NCBI GenBank assembly: GCA_018397055.1
Contig: JAGTQS010000021.1
Span: forward strand, 3,159-20,768
DNA length: 17,610 nucleotides
Source: Candidatus Bathyarchaeota archaeon
GTDB taxonomy: Archaea; Thermoproteota; Bathyarchaeia; Bathyarchaeales; DTEX01
Direction: 5' to 3'
Under the pieces are notes generated by a model. The model was given only the letters and a program-made list of their open reading frames with translations. It was not told where the DNA came from and made no database searches. Shown in pieces: positions 1 to 7,616 of this stretch (position 1 is its first letter; each line of letters opens with the position of its first letter). Position numbers and translations under genes: made by a program.

Positions 1-158
1 GGCCAATTTTCAGGAAGGCTGCCGGTTGTAACCTCTGCGACAACATGTATCTTGTCCTTGTTTTTTGCTTTAAGAATCTGCATGGTTCGCTCGAAGTAAA
101 TGTCGGTTGTTTTTCCTTGTTTAATCTCCTCGTCGTTTGCGCAGTGGAAAAGACGCAT
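1..158 (-). CDS. pncB: Nicotinate phosphoribosyltransferase, N-terminal part (runs off the left edge)
   Basis: Only the first 52 codons are present. They read MRLFHCANDEEIKQGKTTDI followed by YFERTMQIL and then a stretch ending in AEVTTGSLPENWP. The GKTTDIYFERT segment and the following V-A-E-V-T-T-GSLP stretch are typical of the N-terminus of archaeal nicotinate phosphoribosyltransferase, which makes nicotinate mononucleotide from nicotinate and PRPP in NAD salvage. The ATG at 158-156 is chosen because an AGGTGA Shine-Dalgarno-like sequence lies 5 nt upstream of it. The identification rests on motif recall over a short fragment; a related phosphoribosyltransferase is possible. The gene starts its own unit, separated from the upstream flavoprotein gene by a terminator-like sequence. 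Confidence 0.72.
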   Translation of the reverse strand, partial: MRLFHCANDEEIKQGKTTDIYFERTMQILKAKNKDKIHVVAEVTTGSLPENW

Positions 159-210
159 GCATTTCACCTATCATAGAATAAATGATGCTGAACTGATAAG
201 AACCTTTTCT

Positions 211-234
211 TAAAAAAAAGCGGAAGTTTTTTTG
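211..234 (-). terminator. T-rich terminator after the flavoprotein gene
   Basis: On the minus strand, just after the stop codon at 241, a run of seven A is followed by a short spacer and a run of eight T (positions 233-212). The A and T runs can pair into a weak hairpin, and T runs alone end transcription in archaea. It lies between the flavoprotein gene and the pncB-like gene. Confidence 0.5.
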
Positions 235-240
235 ACCTGC

Positions 241-816
241 TTATCTGTCGGTCGATTCATTTGTTTTTAGCTTTTTTAATAGCCAAGCAATTTTTTTCCC
301 GAAGGTTTTTATTGTGTTGATTCCTTCCTCGTCTTTAAGAACTTCTCCCTTTGAACGCCCGAAAGCCACGTTCCAGTACGATGAGCCGGGTATAATCATT
401 TCTTGAATCATGAAGAAAAACAGTAGCTGCGCAAAGGTGAAGTTTTTCCCCGCTCTTCGTGCTACAACAATTGGTCCGCCTACCTTGTTTCGCAGAGGCT
501 TGTCTCGTTTTGAAAAGAACCTGCTGATAAGGCTGACAATTTGAGGCGAGGCTGCGCCATAATAGACTGGCGAGGAAAGTATTATGCCGTCGGCTTTAAT
601 CATTTTTTCAGCAATTTTTTCGAAATCATCCTTATAATGGCATTTTCCAGTTTCAGAACAGGCACGACAACCGTCACAGGGCTCAATCTTTTTTCCTGCA
701 AGGCTGATTAACTCTGTCTCGATTCCTTCTTTTTGTATTTCGTCTAGTGCTATGTTAGTTAGGATTTCGGTGTTTCCGCCAGGTCTTGCGCTGCCAACGA
801 CGCCTACAACTTTCAT
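241..816 (-). CDS. Iron-sulfur flavoprotein / NADPH-dependent FMN reductase family
   Basis: A 191-residue flavodoxin-fold protein. The FMN phosphate loop GSARPGGNT is at residues 8-16 and the second flavin-contacting segment SPVYYGAAS at 82-90. Between them is a compact cysteine cluster CX2CX2CX5C (C47, C50, C53, C59), as in the archaeal iron-sulfur flavoprotein (Isf) family, where it holds a 4Fe-4S cluster that passes electrons from ferredoxin to FMN. It is probably cytosolic, since no signal peptide or membrane segment is seen. The start at 816 follows a GAGG/AGGT sequence. An AT-rich TATA-like element lies at 851-860, so it is probably transcribed apart from the por operon just upstream. 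The electron acceptor (O2, CO2, a quinone or other) cannot be read from sequence. Confidence 0.85.
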   Translation of the reverse strand: MKVVGVVGSARPGGNTEILTNIALDEIQKEGIETELISLAGKKIEPCDGCRACSETGKCHYKDDFEKIAEKMIKADGIILSSPVYYGAASPQIVSLISRFFSKRDKPLRNKVGGPIVVARRAGKNFTFAQLLFFFMIQEMIIPGSSYWNVAFGRSKGEVLKDEEGINTIKTFGKKIAWLLKKLKTNESTDR

Positions 817-848
817 GAATAACCTACCTCACCCTAGAATAAAATATT

Positions 849-862
849 CTATATTTTAAAAA
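849..862 (-). promoter_or_regulatory. TATA-like promoter of the iron-sulfur flavoprotein gene
   Basis: The minus strand reads TTTTAAAATATAG in the 62-bp gap between porB and the flavoprotein gene, about 40 nt before the ATG. This would place the transcript start near 830 and leave a short leader containing the ribosome binding site. It is called from position and composition only. Confidence 0.4.
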
Positions 863-878
863 TAAATATGGGTTTTTC

Positions 879-1799
879 TCAGGGTTCTCCGCAAAGTGCT
901 GTTATGCGTTTCCAGTTCTGGTCTACCCATTGCTGGATGACTTCGAGTTCTTTTTGGAACTGTGGTTGAAACAGGTGTCTGAATCTGCCTTGTGGCTTAA
1001 GAAACTCGACAACTGGTTTCGGGTTTGGAACCTTGATGTTCAGCTTGTATTTTCCGTCTTCAACTTCATATACGGGCCAATATCTTGTTTGGACAGCGAG
1101 CCTTGCTATCTCGATGCTTTTTTCAGAATCGTGCCTCATTCCAAGAGGACAGGGTGAAAAAACATGTAATACAGCTGGGCCTTTAACGTCTAAGCCTTTC
1201 TGAACCTTAGTAATATAGTCGTTCCAATATGCAGGTGAAGCAGTAGCGGCATATTCTATTCCGTGAGCTGCGCAGATGCCTATTAAGTCTTTCTTAAACT
1301 CGGGTTTTCCTGGAATCTTTGTTCCAGCAGGGCTTGTTGTTGTCGATGCACCGTGAGGCGTGGCTCCAGACCTCTGAATACCAGTGTTCATGTAAGCCTC
1401 ATTATCGTAGCAGATATACAGAAAATCGTGGCCTCTTTCAAGAGCGCCAGAAAGAGCTTGAATTCCAATGTCGAATGTTCCGCCGTCTCCCCCGAAAGCA
1501 ATTATGTCAATATCCTTGTTCCAAGCGTTCCTCTTCACTAAAGCTTTGCATGCAGACTCTATTCCTGATGCAACGGCTGCTGCGTTTTCGAAGGCAACGT
1601 GAACCCACGGAAGCTTCCATGATGTGAATGGGTAAATTGTTGAGGCTACTTCCATGCAGCCTGTGGCGTTAACGACTACAGCTGGTTTTTTTAAAGCTTT
1701 AAGCGTCATTCGAGCGATGATTCCAGCTCCACATCCAGCGCAAAGTCTATGTCCAGATGTGAACCTTTCTTCTGTGGTTAATTCTTGCAGTCTGACCAT
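879..1799 (-). CDS. porB: 2-oxoacid (pyruvate):ferredoxin oxidoreductase, beta subunit
   Basis: A 306-residue thiamine-diphosphate-binding subunit. The TPP/Mg motif runs from GGDGGTFDIG (103-112) to N133. Four cysteines in the positions used by PorB for its proximal 4Fe-4S cluster are present: C20 and C23 (LCAGCG), C48 (NATGC) and C217 (SPCPLG). Length matches PorB. With the alpha subunit it decarboxylates the 2-oxoacid and passes electrons to ferredoxin through PorD. Its ATG overlaps the porA stop codon by one base (TAATG), so the two are translationally coupled. It is the last gene of a gamma-delta-alpha-beta operon. Pyruvate is the likely substrate from overall resemblance, but 2-ketoisovalerate oxidoreductases are close homologues and are not excluded. 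Confidence 0.93.
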   Translation of the reverse strand: MVRLQELTTEERFTSGHRLCAGCGAGIIARMTLKALKKPAVVVNATGCMEVASTIYPFTSWKLPWVHVAFENAAAVASGIESACKALVKRNAWNKDIDIIAFGGDGGTFDIGIQALSGALERGHDFLYICYDNEAYMNTGIQRSGATPHGASTTTSPAGTKIPGKPEFKKDLIGICAAHGIEYAATASPAYWNDYITKVQKGLDVKGPAVLHVFSPCPLGMRHDSEKSIEIARLAVQTRYWPVYEVEDGKYKLNIKVPNPKPVVEFLKPQGRFRHLFQPQFQKELEVIQQWVDQNWKRITALCGEP

Positions 1800-2977
1800 T
1801 ATTCTCTCACTCCTACAAATTTAAGTGGTTCTTTAACAATTCCCGTTTTCGCAACATCCATAGCTTCGTTAAAGATTGCCTCAATGTCAAAAGGCGTAAT
1901 GTCTCTTCCTCCTAATCCGTAAACAGCGTTGAAAACTTTTAGCTGCTTTCCATTGTCATAAAGCGTGGAAACAACGTCGCTACACAAGGCACCGTACGGA
2001 GCCCCTGGACAGATGGCTCGATCCAGCACTGCTAATGCCTTAAGGTTCCCTAATGTTTGCAGCAGATGCTCAGATGGGAAGGGCCTGTAAACCCAAGGTT
2101 TGATGACTCCTACTCTTTTTCCTTGGCTACGCAATTTTTTAGCCACTGCTTTGGCTGTTCCAGCCGTGCTTCCTAAACATAGGACTGCTGCTTCAGCGTC
2201 TTCAAGTCCGTAAGTGTTAATGTAGCTGTATTTTTTTCCAGTTAAGCCTTCGAATTCTTTGTTAACCTTGTCTATGACTGGTGGCGCATTTTTTAGTGCT
2301 TCTACTTGCTGGCGCTTTATTTCGAAATAATAGTCTGTGAAGCATAATGCTCCGACCGTGAAAGGATTATCAGGGTCAAGCTTGAACGGCGCATTTCTTA
2401 TGGAGAGGAATTTTTCAACGTCACCGTCGTCGTAGACCTCGACCCTTTCCAATGCGTGAGACAAGATGAACCCGTCGATGTTCACGGTTACTGGAAGCAA
2501 AACCTCGTGGTCCTCCGCAATTTTGAAGGCTTGCAAAACCCAATCGTAAGCTTCTTGAGAGTTTTCGCAGTAGATTTGTATCCAGCCACAGTCTCTGGAG
2601 CCCATCATGTCAGAATGGTCACCGTGTATGTTGATTGGAGCTGAAAGAGCACGGTTCACGACTCCCATGACAATTGGGCACCTGAGTCCAGAAGCAATGT
2701 AAAGCATCTCATGCATCAAAGCAAGCCCTTGGCTTGAACTCGCGGTGAAGACCCTTGCGCCTGCAAGGCTTGCACCAATGCAGGCAGACATGGCGGAGTG
2801 TTCAGATTCTACGCAGACAAATTCTGTGTGAACTTCGCCGTTGTGGACGTATTCGCTGAAGGCTTCAACGATTATTGTTTGCGGCGTGATTGGATATGCG
2901 GCTACAACATCCACTTTACTTTGTTTAGCAGCGTACGCTATGGCTTCATCTCCGGTAAGACCCATTATTTTTGGCAT
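1799..2977 (-). CDS. porA: 2-oxoacid (pyruvate):ferredoxin oxidoreductase, alpha subunit
   Basis: A 392-residue alpha subunit. The N-terminal pyrimidine-binding domain has AYPITPQT (27-34) and the ESEHSAMSACIGASLAGAR segment; the stretch NRALSAPINIHGDHSDMM is highly characteristic of PorA/VorA. The C-terminal half is the transketolase-C-like domain. It forms the TPP site together with PorB. The ATG at 2977 follows the porD stop codon directly. Length and motifs are complete, with no sign of decay. POR rather than VOR is the default call, on resemblance only. Confidence 0.93.
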   Translation of the reverse strand: MPKIMGLTGDEAIAYAAKQSKVDVVAAYPITPQTIIVEAFSEYVHNGEVHTEFVCVESEHSAMSACIGASLAGARVFTASSSQGLALMHEMLYIASGLRCPIVMGVVNRALSAPINIHGDHSDMMGSRDCGWIQIYCENSQEAYDWVLQAFKIAEDHEVLLPVTVNIDGFILSHALERVEVYDDGDVEKFLSIRNAPFKLDPDNPFTVGALCFTDYYFEIKRQQVEALKNAPPVIDKVNKEFEGLTGKKYSYINTYGLEDAEAAVLCLGSTAGTAKAVAKKLRSQGKRVGVIKPWVYRPFPSEHLLQTLGNLKALAVLDRAICPGAPYGALCSDVVSTLYDNGKQLKVFNAVYGLGGRDITPFDIEAIFNEAMDVAKTGIVKEPLKFVGVRE

Positions 2978-2978
2978 T

Positions 2979-3266
2979 TTACTTTTTCTCCTCCACCATT
3001 GTGATTGCTTTTACAGGGCATTCGTTTGCGCATATTCCGCAGCCCTTGCAGTAATCATAGTTTATGTCAATAAACTTTTCTTTCCGAACTATTGCGGCGT
3101 CGGGACAGTAAATCCAGCAGAGAAGACAGTTTATGCATTTTCCCTGGTCAACGATTGGCTTGAATGCTCGCCAATCTCCTGTTTTGTATTGCATGGCTGA
3201 GCCTGGTTCGAAAAGAAGTCCGCCTATTGGAATTTTCTTCCATCCCAGTTTGGATTCTTTACTCAA
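2979..3266 (-). CDS. porD: 2-oxoacid:ferredoxin oxidoreductase, delta (ferredoxin) subunit
   Basis: A 95-residue 2[4Fe-4S] ferredoxin subunit. It has two CX2CX2CX3C/P motifs: C44, C47, C50, C54, and C73, C76, C79, C83. The preceding segment with GDWR (30-33) is typical of PorD. It relays electrons from the PorB cluster to free ferredoxin. It starts inside the 3' end of porG (8-bp overlap) and is followed at once by porA, so it sits in the middle of a tightly coupled operon. Confidence 0.93.
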   Translation of the reverse strand: MSKESKLGWKKIPIGGLLFEPGSAMQYKTGDWRAFKPIVDQGKCINCLLCWIYCPDAAIVRKEKFIDINYDYCKGCGICANECPVKAITMVEEKK

Positions 3267-3819
3267 CTTTTTCTGCCTCCTCGTATGCCCTTTTTATGAC
3301 GGCGACATTTTTTTCTCCCACCGCGCCTGGGAACCGTTCTTTTACAACCTTGTCTATGGAATCTAATGTCACTATCGGAGACGCTTTTACTAGTGCTCCA
3401 AGCATTGCTGTGTTGTATATTGGTCTGCCTAGAACGTCAAGGGCTATTCTTGTAGCGTTGACTGTGAAGATTTTGGCTTTTTCAGCCCTTAAATTCTGCT
3501 TTAATGTGGTGCTGTCTTTTTCTGTGTTTGCAACTATGGTTCCGTCTTTGACGAGTCCTAATGTCATGTTCACTGTGCCAATAAGGGTGGGGTCAACTAT
3601 GACGACGACGTGAGGATTGTATATGTGGCTGTGAATGGTTATTGGCTCGTCGGAGATTCTGGTGTAGCCAGTTACAGGTGCTCCTCTTCGTTCAGGTCCG
3701 AACTCTGGAAAAGCTTGAACGTATTTTCCATCAAGCAAAGCGGCGTAGGCAAGTAGGCGGCTAACTGTGACTATGCCTTGTCCACCTCTGCCGTGCCATC
3801 GAACCTCGACTAGCAACAA
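3259..3819 (-). CDS. porG: 2-oxoacid:ferredoxin oxidoreductase, gamma subunit
   Basis: A gamma subunit of 185-186 residues with the family signature HGRGGQG (9-15), followed by FPEFGPERRGAPV. It packs against the alpha/beta core and is the first gene of porGDAB. The start is a TTG. A perfect GGAGG lies upstream with 4 nt to the TTG at 3819-3817 and 7 nt to the next TTG at 3816-3814. The second gives better spacing and a start closer to the usual M-I-E-I-R-F-HGRGG, so it may be the true one. No ATG is available. A TATA-like element lies at about 3872-3883. Confidence 0.92.
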   Translation of the reverse strand: MLLVEVRWHGRGGQGIVTVSRLLAYAALLDGKYVQAFPEFGPERRGAPVTGYTRISDEPITIHSHIYNPHVVVIVDPTLIGTVNMTLGLVKDGTIVANTEKDSTTLKQNLRAEKAKIFTVNATRIALDVLGRPIYNTAMLGALVKASPIVTLDSIDKVVKERFPGAVGEKNVAVIKRAYEEAEKVE

Positions 3820-3871
3820 TTAACCTCCGTGATTGTTGTCCTAAATTTTTGTGGTGTTTTTAATTGAAAGA

Positions 3872-3883
3872 AGCTTATAACTC
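3872..3883 (-). promoter_or_regulatory. TATA-like promoter of the porGDAB operon
   Basis: The minus strand reads GTTATAAGC in the 72-bp gap between the MFS gene and porG. A transcript start about 25 nt downstream (near 3848) would leave a leader of about 30 nt containing the GGAGG. The call is by position and similarity to archaeal TATA boxes. Confidence 0.4.
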
Positions 3884-3891
3884 TACCTACG

Positions 3892-5061
3892 TTATTGGTC
3901 TATTTTTTGGTTTTTTGTACTGTAAAACAGTTGGACCAATAACACTGCGAGGCTAAGGGCAAATCCGAAATAGTAGGGGGCAACGTCTGAAAAAGTTGAC
4001 AGTGCCCCGCCAATCAGTGGGCCGGCGAAGTATCCGAACCCAATTATGCTTTCGAAAATTCCTGCTGCGTGTCCTCTTGTTGTTTCCCATCTTCCTAAAA
4101 CTAGGGCTATTGAGGCGGCGTACGCAAAGCCTGTTCCAGAACCGTAAAGCGCAAAACAAATCACGTATTGTGGAAAGGTGTTGCTGATGATTGTTAAAAG
4201 AGAGGCTGCTCCAAGAAGTAATGTTCCGAACAGAAGCATACCCTTTTTTTTAATTTTTGCCTCCACTTTGTTTGTTTGGCTAAAGATGATGACTCTGGCT
4301 ACTCCAAAGGCAAAGACGATCCAGCCTATGTTGAATGCGGATATTGCAAGTTTGGTTGCGTAAGCTGGGAAAAGAGAAAGAATTATGCCGTCAAGTGAAG
4401 AAAAGAGGAAGATTGATAAAAGCCCAGGTACAAGTGGATAATGCCGGTTTGAAGCTTTTTTTAGGCTGAGGCTTGCTTGAATGTTTTGGTCGCTGCCTTT
4501 TTCTCGTTCAACAATTATGATGAGGCTTAAAATACAGAAAATTGTTGATAACAAAAAAGCGAAGATGAAGGGCGTTTTTATTGAAAAAGCTGTGATCAGT
4601 GAGCCGCCGATTACTGGGCCTATAATCATGGCTGACCCCCAGGAGAGGTTGAATCTTCTTAGAGTTTCTTCGAGTTTGATCTCTCCTATGTCTGCTAATA
4701 GGGCTTCCACTGCGGGCCAAAAGATGGCGACTGATGACCATTCTATGATCTTGGCTAGAACAAGCGTTAAAACCTCTTCAGAAAAAACGTATAAAAGACA
4801 TGCGAAGCTGTAAAGGGCGAGGGACGCAGAGACGAATATTTTTCTTTTCGTTTTGTCGCAGTATGTTCCTGCCACAAATGGGAGAAATGAGTAAACTAGG
4901 CCTCCTGCTGAACCGATTGCTCCTACAATTAATGTTGAGGCCTTAAGGGATTCGGCGAAAATTGGAACTGTGATGCTGACTGCACCCACGACCATTTGGC
5001 ATACAAAAGAGACTGAGAAGAGGAACATCAATGAAGCTTTTTTATTGCTGTTCTTTACCAC
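3892..5061 (-). CDS. Major facilitator superfamily transporter
   Basis: A 389-residue, very hydrophobic protein with about twelve predicted membrane segments in two halves. The hydrophobic stretches begin at residue 12 (MFLFSVSFVCQMVVGAVSI), and a basic loop C-D-K-T-K-R-K occurs near residue 70, the position of the MFS loop 2-3 motif (here GTYCDKTKRK). The second half has IGFGYFAGPLIGGAL, which echoes MFS motif C. Substrate is unknown; the overall look is of the drug/sugar efflux branches. The start is a GTG at 5061 with only a weak upstream GTGAT. An in-frame ATG is found only at residue 12 (LMFLF), inside the first membrane segment. It is an independent gene between por and the thermosome. 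Confidence 0.85.
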   Translation of the reverse strand: MVKNSNKKASLMFLFSVSFVCQMVVGAVSITVPIFAESLKASTLIVGAIGSAGGLVYSFLPFVAGTYCDKTKRKIFVSASLALYSFACLLYVFSEEVLTLVLAKIIEWSSVAIFWPAVEALLADIGEIKLEETLRRFNLSWGSAMIIGPVIGGSLITAFSIKTPFIFAFLLSTIFCILSLIIIVEREKGSDQNIQASLSLKKASNRHYPLVPGLLSIFLFSSLDGIILSLFPAYATKLAISAFNIGWIVFAFGVARVIIFSQTNKVEAKIKKKGMLLFGTLLLGAASLLTIISNTFPQYVICFALYGSGTGFAYAASIALVLGRWETTRGHAAGIFESIIGFGYFAGPLIGGALSTFSDVAPYYFGFALSLAVLLVQLFYSTKNQKIDQ

Positions 5062-5165
5062 AGCATCACTTCGAACCGAAGGATATCTGGAACTGAATTA
5101 AAATTTTATCTGCGAAGGTTTGTTTACGACTCGATAGCCATGAGTCTATTGGAAAAATGGAAACA

Positions 5166-5195
5166 GAAAATAAAAGGGAGGTTGAAAATTAGGCT
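5166..5195 (-). terminator. T-rich terminator after the thermosome gene
   Basis: Just after the thermosome stop codon, the minus strand reads CCTCCCTTTTATTTTCTG (about 5183-5166). Pyrimidine- and T-rich tracts of this kind commonly mark transcript ends in archaea. No hairpin is needed or seen. Confidence 0.35.
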
Positions 5196-5198
5196 TGT

Positions 5199-6848
5199 TT
5201 AGTCGAATTCTCCGCCGCCTTCGCCGCCCATGCCTTCTGGACCTTTAGGCGGTGTTGGTGGAGCTTTCATTTTTCCAGCTGCTATGACGTCGTCGATTTT
5301 CAGTATCATGGAGGCTGCTTCTGTTGCTGATTTTATTATTTGCTTTTTGACGGCTAAGGGCTCGTAGACGTCGTTTTTCTCCATGTCAACAACTTTACCT
5401 TCGAAAACGTCGACGCCTGCCCATTTCTGACCTTTTTCGTGGAAGGCTCTAAGGTCTGAGATGATGTCGATCGGGTCAAGTCCAGCGTTTTCGCCAAGAG
5501 TCGTAGGCACAACCTCGACTGCTTCAGCGTAGCTCTGAACTGCTAACTGTTCTCTTCCTGGAAGTGTTTCGGCGAACTCTCTTAGGGATCTTGCTACTTC
5601 GACTTCCGGTGCGCCTCCTCCGATTACTATTTTTGGTTCTTGGACGACGTCTCTGACTACGCATAAGGCGTCGTGTACGGATCTTTCAGCTTCGTCGACG
5701 ACTCTTTCGGTTCCTCCGCGGATTAGGATTGCCACTGAACGTGGGTTTTTGCATCCTTCCACAAAGGTCATTTTGTCGTCGCCAATTTTTCTTTCCTCCA
5801 CGAGTGCGGCGTAGCCGAGGTCCTTTTCCGTTATGTCTTGGAGGTTTGTGACTACTTTTCCACCCGTGGCTTTAGCGAGTTTTTCCATGTCGGATTTTTT
5901 AGCTCGTCTTACGGCCGATATTCCTTTCCTAGCGAGGAAGTGCTGAACCATGTCGTCTATGCCTTTTTGGCAGATTACGACGTTTGCTCCTGTTGCAGCT
6001 ATTTTTTCAACCATGTCTCGCATCATGTTTTCTTCTTCGTGGAGGAATGCTTCCATTTGCTCTGGGGTTTCGATGTTGATTTTTGCGTCAAATTCTGTTT
6101 TTTCGACTTCGAGAGCTAGGTCTAGTAGTGCGATCTTGGCATTTTCGATGCGTTTAGGCATGCCTGGGTGGACTATTTCCTTGTCTAGAACTATGCCTTT
6201 GATGAGTTTGGTGTCGGTGATCGATTCGCCTGCTTTCTTTTCAACCATTATGTTGTCTAGGTCTACTTTGTATTCGCCTCCGACTTTTTCCGCCACGTGT
6301 AGAACAGCGTCGACCGCTATGTCTGCAAGTTGTTCTCGGTTTTCAGCTACGAGCTTGCTTCCCATCGAGGTCATGGCGACCTTCTTTAGGGCTTTCTTGT
6401 CTGTTGGAGAAACGCTGATTGCGATTTTTTCAAGCGTTTCAAGCGCTTTGTCAGCGGCTTTTCGGTAGCCGTCTATGATTACGGTAGGGTGAACGTTCTT
6501 GTTTAACAGATCCTCTGCCTTTGAGAGGAGCTCTCCAGCTATGACCACTGAGGTTGTTGTTCCGTCGCCTACTTCGTCGTCCTGGGTTTTAGCAACCTCA
6601 ACCATCATTTTTGCAGCTGGGTGTTCAACGTCGATTTCGTCTAGGATCGTTCGTCCGTCGCTTGTTATTGTTACGTCGCCTAAACTGTCAACAAGCATCT
6701 TGTCCATGCCTTTTGGTCCTAAAGAACTTTTCACAGCTTCGGCGATTATTTTCGCCGCCATGATGTTGGCGTGCTGAGCTTCTTTTCCTCGAGATCTTGA
6801 AGAACCCTCCTTCAAGATTAGAACGGGAACTCCTTGTGTTGTTGCCAT
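5199..6848 (-). CDS. ths: Thermosome subunit (group II chaperonin)
   Basis: A 549-residue ATP-dependent folding chaperonin, built as an equatorial-intermediate-apical arrangement in double rings. Counting from the chosen start, the nucleotide-binding motifs LGPKGMDKML (43-52) and GDGTTTSVVIAGELL (from 94) are intact, as is the later IGGGAPEVEVA segment. The C-terminus is Gly/Met-rich (GPEGMGGEGGGEFD), as in CCT/thermosome tails that project into the cavity. The ATG at 6848 (MATTQGVPVL) is preferred over an upstream in-frame ATG at 6878: AGAGGA lies 7 nt before it, and the TATA box at 6895-6905 would put the transcript start near 6875. Only one subunit gene is present here. Confidence 0.97.
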   Translation of the reverse strand: MATTQGVPVLILKEGSSRSRGKEAQHANIMAAKIIAEAVKSSLGPKGMDKMLVDSLGDVTITSDGRTILDEIDVEHPAAKMMVEVAKTQDDEVGDGTTTSVVIAGELLSKAEDLLNKNVHPTVIIDGYRKAADKALETLEKIAISVSPTDKKALKKVAMTSMGSKLVAENREQLADIAVDAVLHVAEKVGGEYKVDLDNIMVEKKAGESITDTKLIKGIVLDKEIVHPGMPKRIENAKIALLDLALEVEKTEFDAKINIETPEQMEAFLHEEENMMRDMVEKIAATGANVVICQKGIDDMVQHFLARKGISAVRRAKKSDMEKLAKATGGKVVTNLQDITEKDLGYAALVEERKIGDDKMTFVEGCKNPRSVAILIRGGTERVVDEAERSVHDALCVVRDVVQEPKIVIGGGAPEVEVARSLREFAETLPGREQLAVQSYAEAVEVVPTTLGENAGLDPIDIISDLRAFHEKGQKWAGVDVFEGKVVDMEKNDVYEPLAVKKQIIKSATEAASMILKIDDVIAAGKMKAPPTPPKGPEGMGGEGGGEFD

Positions 6849-6894
6849 AAAGATTCCTCTTTTAAACTTTAGTATCATTAAACAATTTTGCGGA

Positions 6895-6912
6895 AAATAT
6901 ATACTTTTCGTA
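6895..6912 (-). promoter_or_regulatory. BRE/TATA promoter of the thermosome gene
   Basis: The minus strand reads CGAAAAGTATATATTTTCC (about 6912-6894). CGAAAA fits the archaeal BRE consensus and is directly followed by the TATA element. The predicted transcript start near 6875 leaves a leader of about 27 nt with the AGAGGA ribosome binding site. It also supports starting the protein at 6848 rather than 6878. A heat-shock operator could overlap it, but none is recognisable. Confidence 0.65.
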
Positions 6913-7078
6913 ATCGTTCCTTAATTTTTAGTGGAGTTTTTGTTGAGTTCATTTTAGGAGATGCTTTCTTCGTCTCTTGGATTTTAAACTTTGTTGAGCG
7001 GTGAATAGTAACATTTCGTGATTACGTTGAGAGTGCCTTTTAGTTGATTGTTTCTTGTGCTCACTAGAGGTGCCTTGG

Positions 7079-7090
7079 CATTATATACTC
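7079..7090 (+). promoter_or_regulatory. TATA box of the small membrane protein gene
   Basis: The plus strand reads CATTATATACTC. It is about 25 nt upstream of A7111, and a perfect AGGAGG follows at 7115-7120. The spacing from TATA box to start site to ribosome binding site is what an archaeal gene should show. Confidence 0.5.
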
Positions 7091-7129
7091 AGATTGAAAG
7101 AAAGTGTTGCACGTAGGAGGATGAAAGTT

Positions 7130-7252
7130 GTGATGTTCAGGATAAGTTTAGCTCGTGAGACCAAGGTGTACGTTGAGACGGCTCTAGTTACTGTTGTCGG
7201 TATTCTTGTAGGATATTTTGCAATATTCAGTGTACTCGTCGTTTTGCTGTAG
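7130..7252 (+). CDS. Small single-span membrane protein, unrecognised
   Basis: A 40-residue protein starting MMFRISLARETKVYVETALV (GTG start), followed by a hydrophobic tail of GILVGYFAIFSVLVVLL. The basic N-terminus and one C-terminal membrane segment suggest a tail-anchored or integral small protein. Its size and layout recall small translocon subunits or single-span regulators, but no family is recognised. Evidence that it is real: a TATA box at 7079-7090 and a perfect AGGAGG (7115-7120) 9 nt before the GTG at 7130. In-frame ATGs at 7121 (touching the AGGAGG) and 7133 are alternatives. It is the only plus-strand gene in the window and diverges from the thermosome gene. Confidence 0.55.
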   Translation: MMFRISLARETKVYVETALVTVVGILVGYFAIFSVLVVLL

Positions 7253-7314
7253 CTTGGTTAAATAGTCTCAAGTGTTCTCCTGTTTGTTTTGTATTGGAAT
7301 TGAGCTTGTGGGGG

Positions 7315-7332
7315 CTCGTAAAACATTACGAG
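7315..7332 (+). terminator. Hairpin after the small membrane protein gene
   Basis: A perfect 7-bp inverted repeat, CTCGTAA and TTACGAG, encloses a 4-nt loop and is followed by GATTTTATCTTT. It lies 63 nt after the stop codon at 7252 and could end that transcript. The T tract is interrupted, so the terminator role is tentative. Confidence 0.35.
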
Positions 7333-7340
7333 GATTTTAT

Positions 7341-7466
7341 CTTTATAAATGGGTGAATGTGATTCGTGAGAGTGATAGAGGGGTAAGGGGTATATAGTCG
7401 GGTCAGCTTTCCTGACCATCCGCCATGTTTCGTGCCTGTTCCGTGCGTCATGAGACTTTTTTTCTT
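7341..7466 (+). ncRNA. Candidate small RNA: TATA box, hairpin and oligo-T end
   Basis: A strong TATA-like CTTTATAAAT lies at 7341-7350. About 50 nt further is a perfect 6-bp hairpin (GGTCAG at 7401-7406, CTGACC at 7412-7417, loop CTTTC). A run of seven T follows at about 7457-7463. A transcript of roughly 90 nt from near 7375 to 7465 would fit. A second TATA-like TATATA sits at 7391-7396. There is no tRNA B box and no clear pair of C and D boxes, so it fits no known RNA class. It may be chance in an AT-rich gap. Confidence 0.25.
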
Positions 7467-7616
7467 TATACAGGCGCTGTGGAAACAATGTGGAACTGTG
7501 GATTCAGACGTTTCAGTTTGTTCTGATTTATGTGACGTCGTTTTTCGTTTTTTGTGTCAAACTGTTTTCCCATGTCGGCATAGAATGTGAGAGGCTGTAT
7601 ATTGACGGGAAAGTTT

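Noticed and set aside
3164..3613. A 149-codon plus-strand frame opposite porD and porG
   Set aside because: It lies entirely over conserved por sequence, and its hydrophobic look comes from the antisense of charged codons.
5950..6468. A 172-codon plus-strand frame opposite the thermosome gene
   Set aside because: It is a shadow of a strongly conserved gene: Ser/Ala-rich low-complexity product, no ribosome binding site, no recognisable family.
7370..7420. A C/D box RNA (GTGATAG and CTGA)
   Set aside because: The C box match is imperfect and no second D box with correct spacing is present.
7258..7488. A 76-codon minus-strand frame in the polB-thermosome gap
   Set aside because: It has a TTG start without a ribosome binding site and a product of unusual composition (many His, Tyr, Pro); it also overlaps the hairpins and the candidate RNA.
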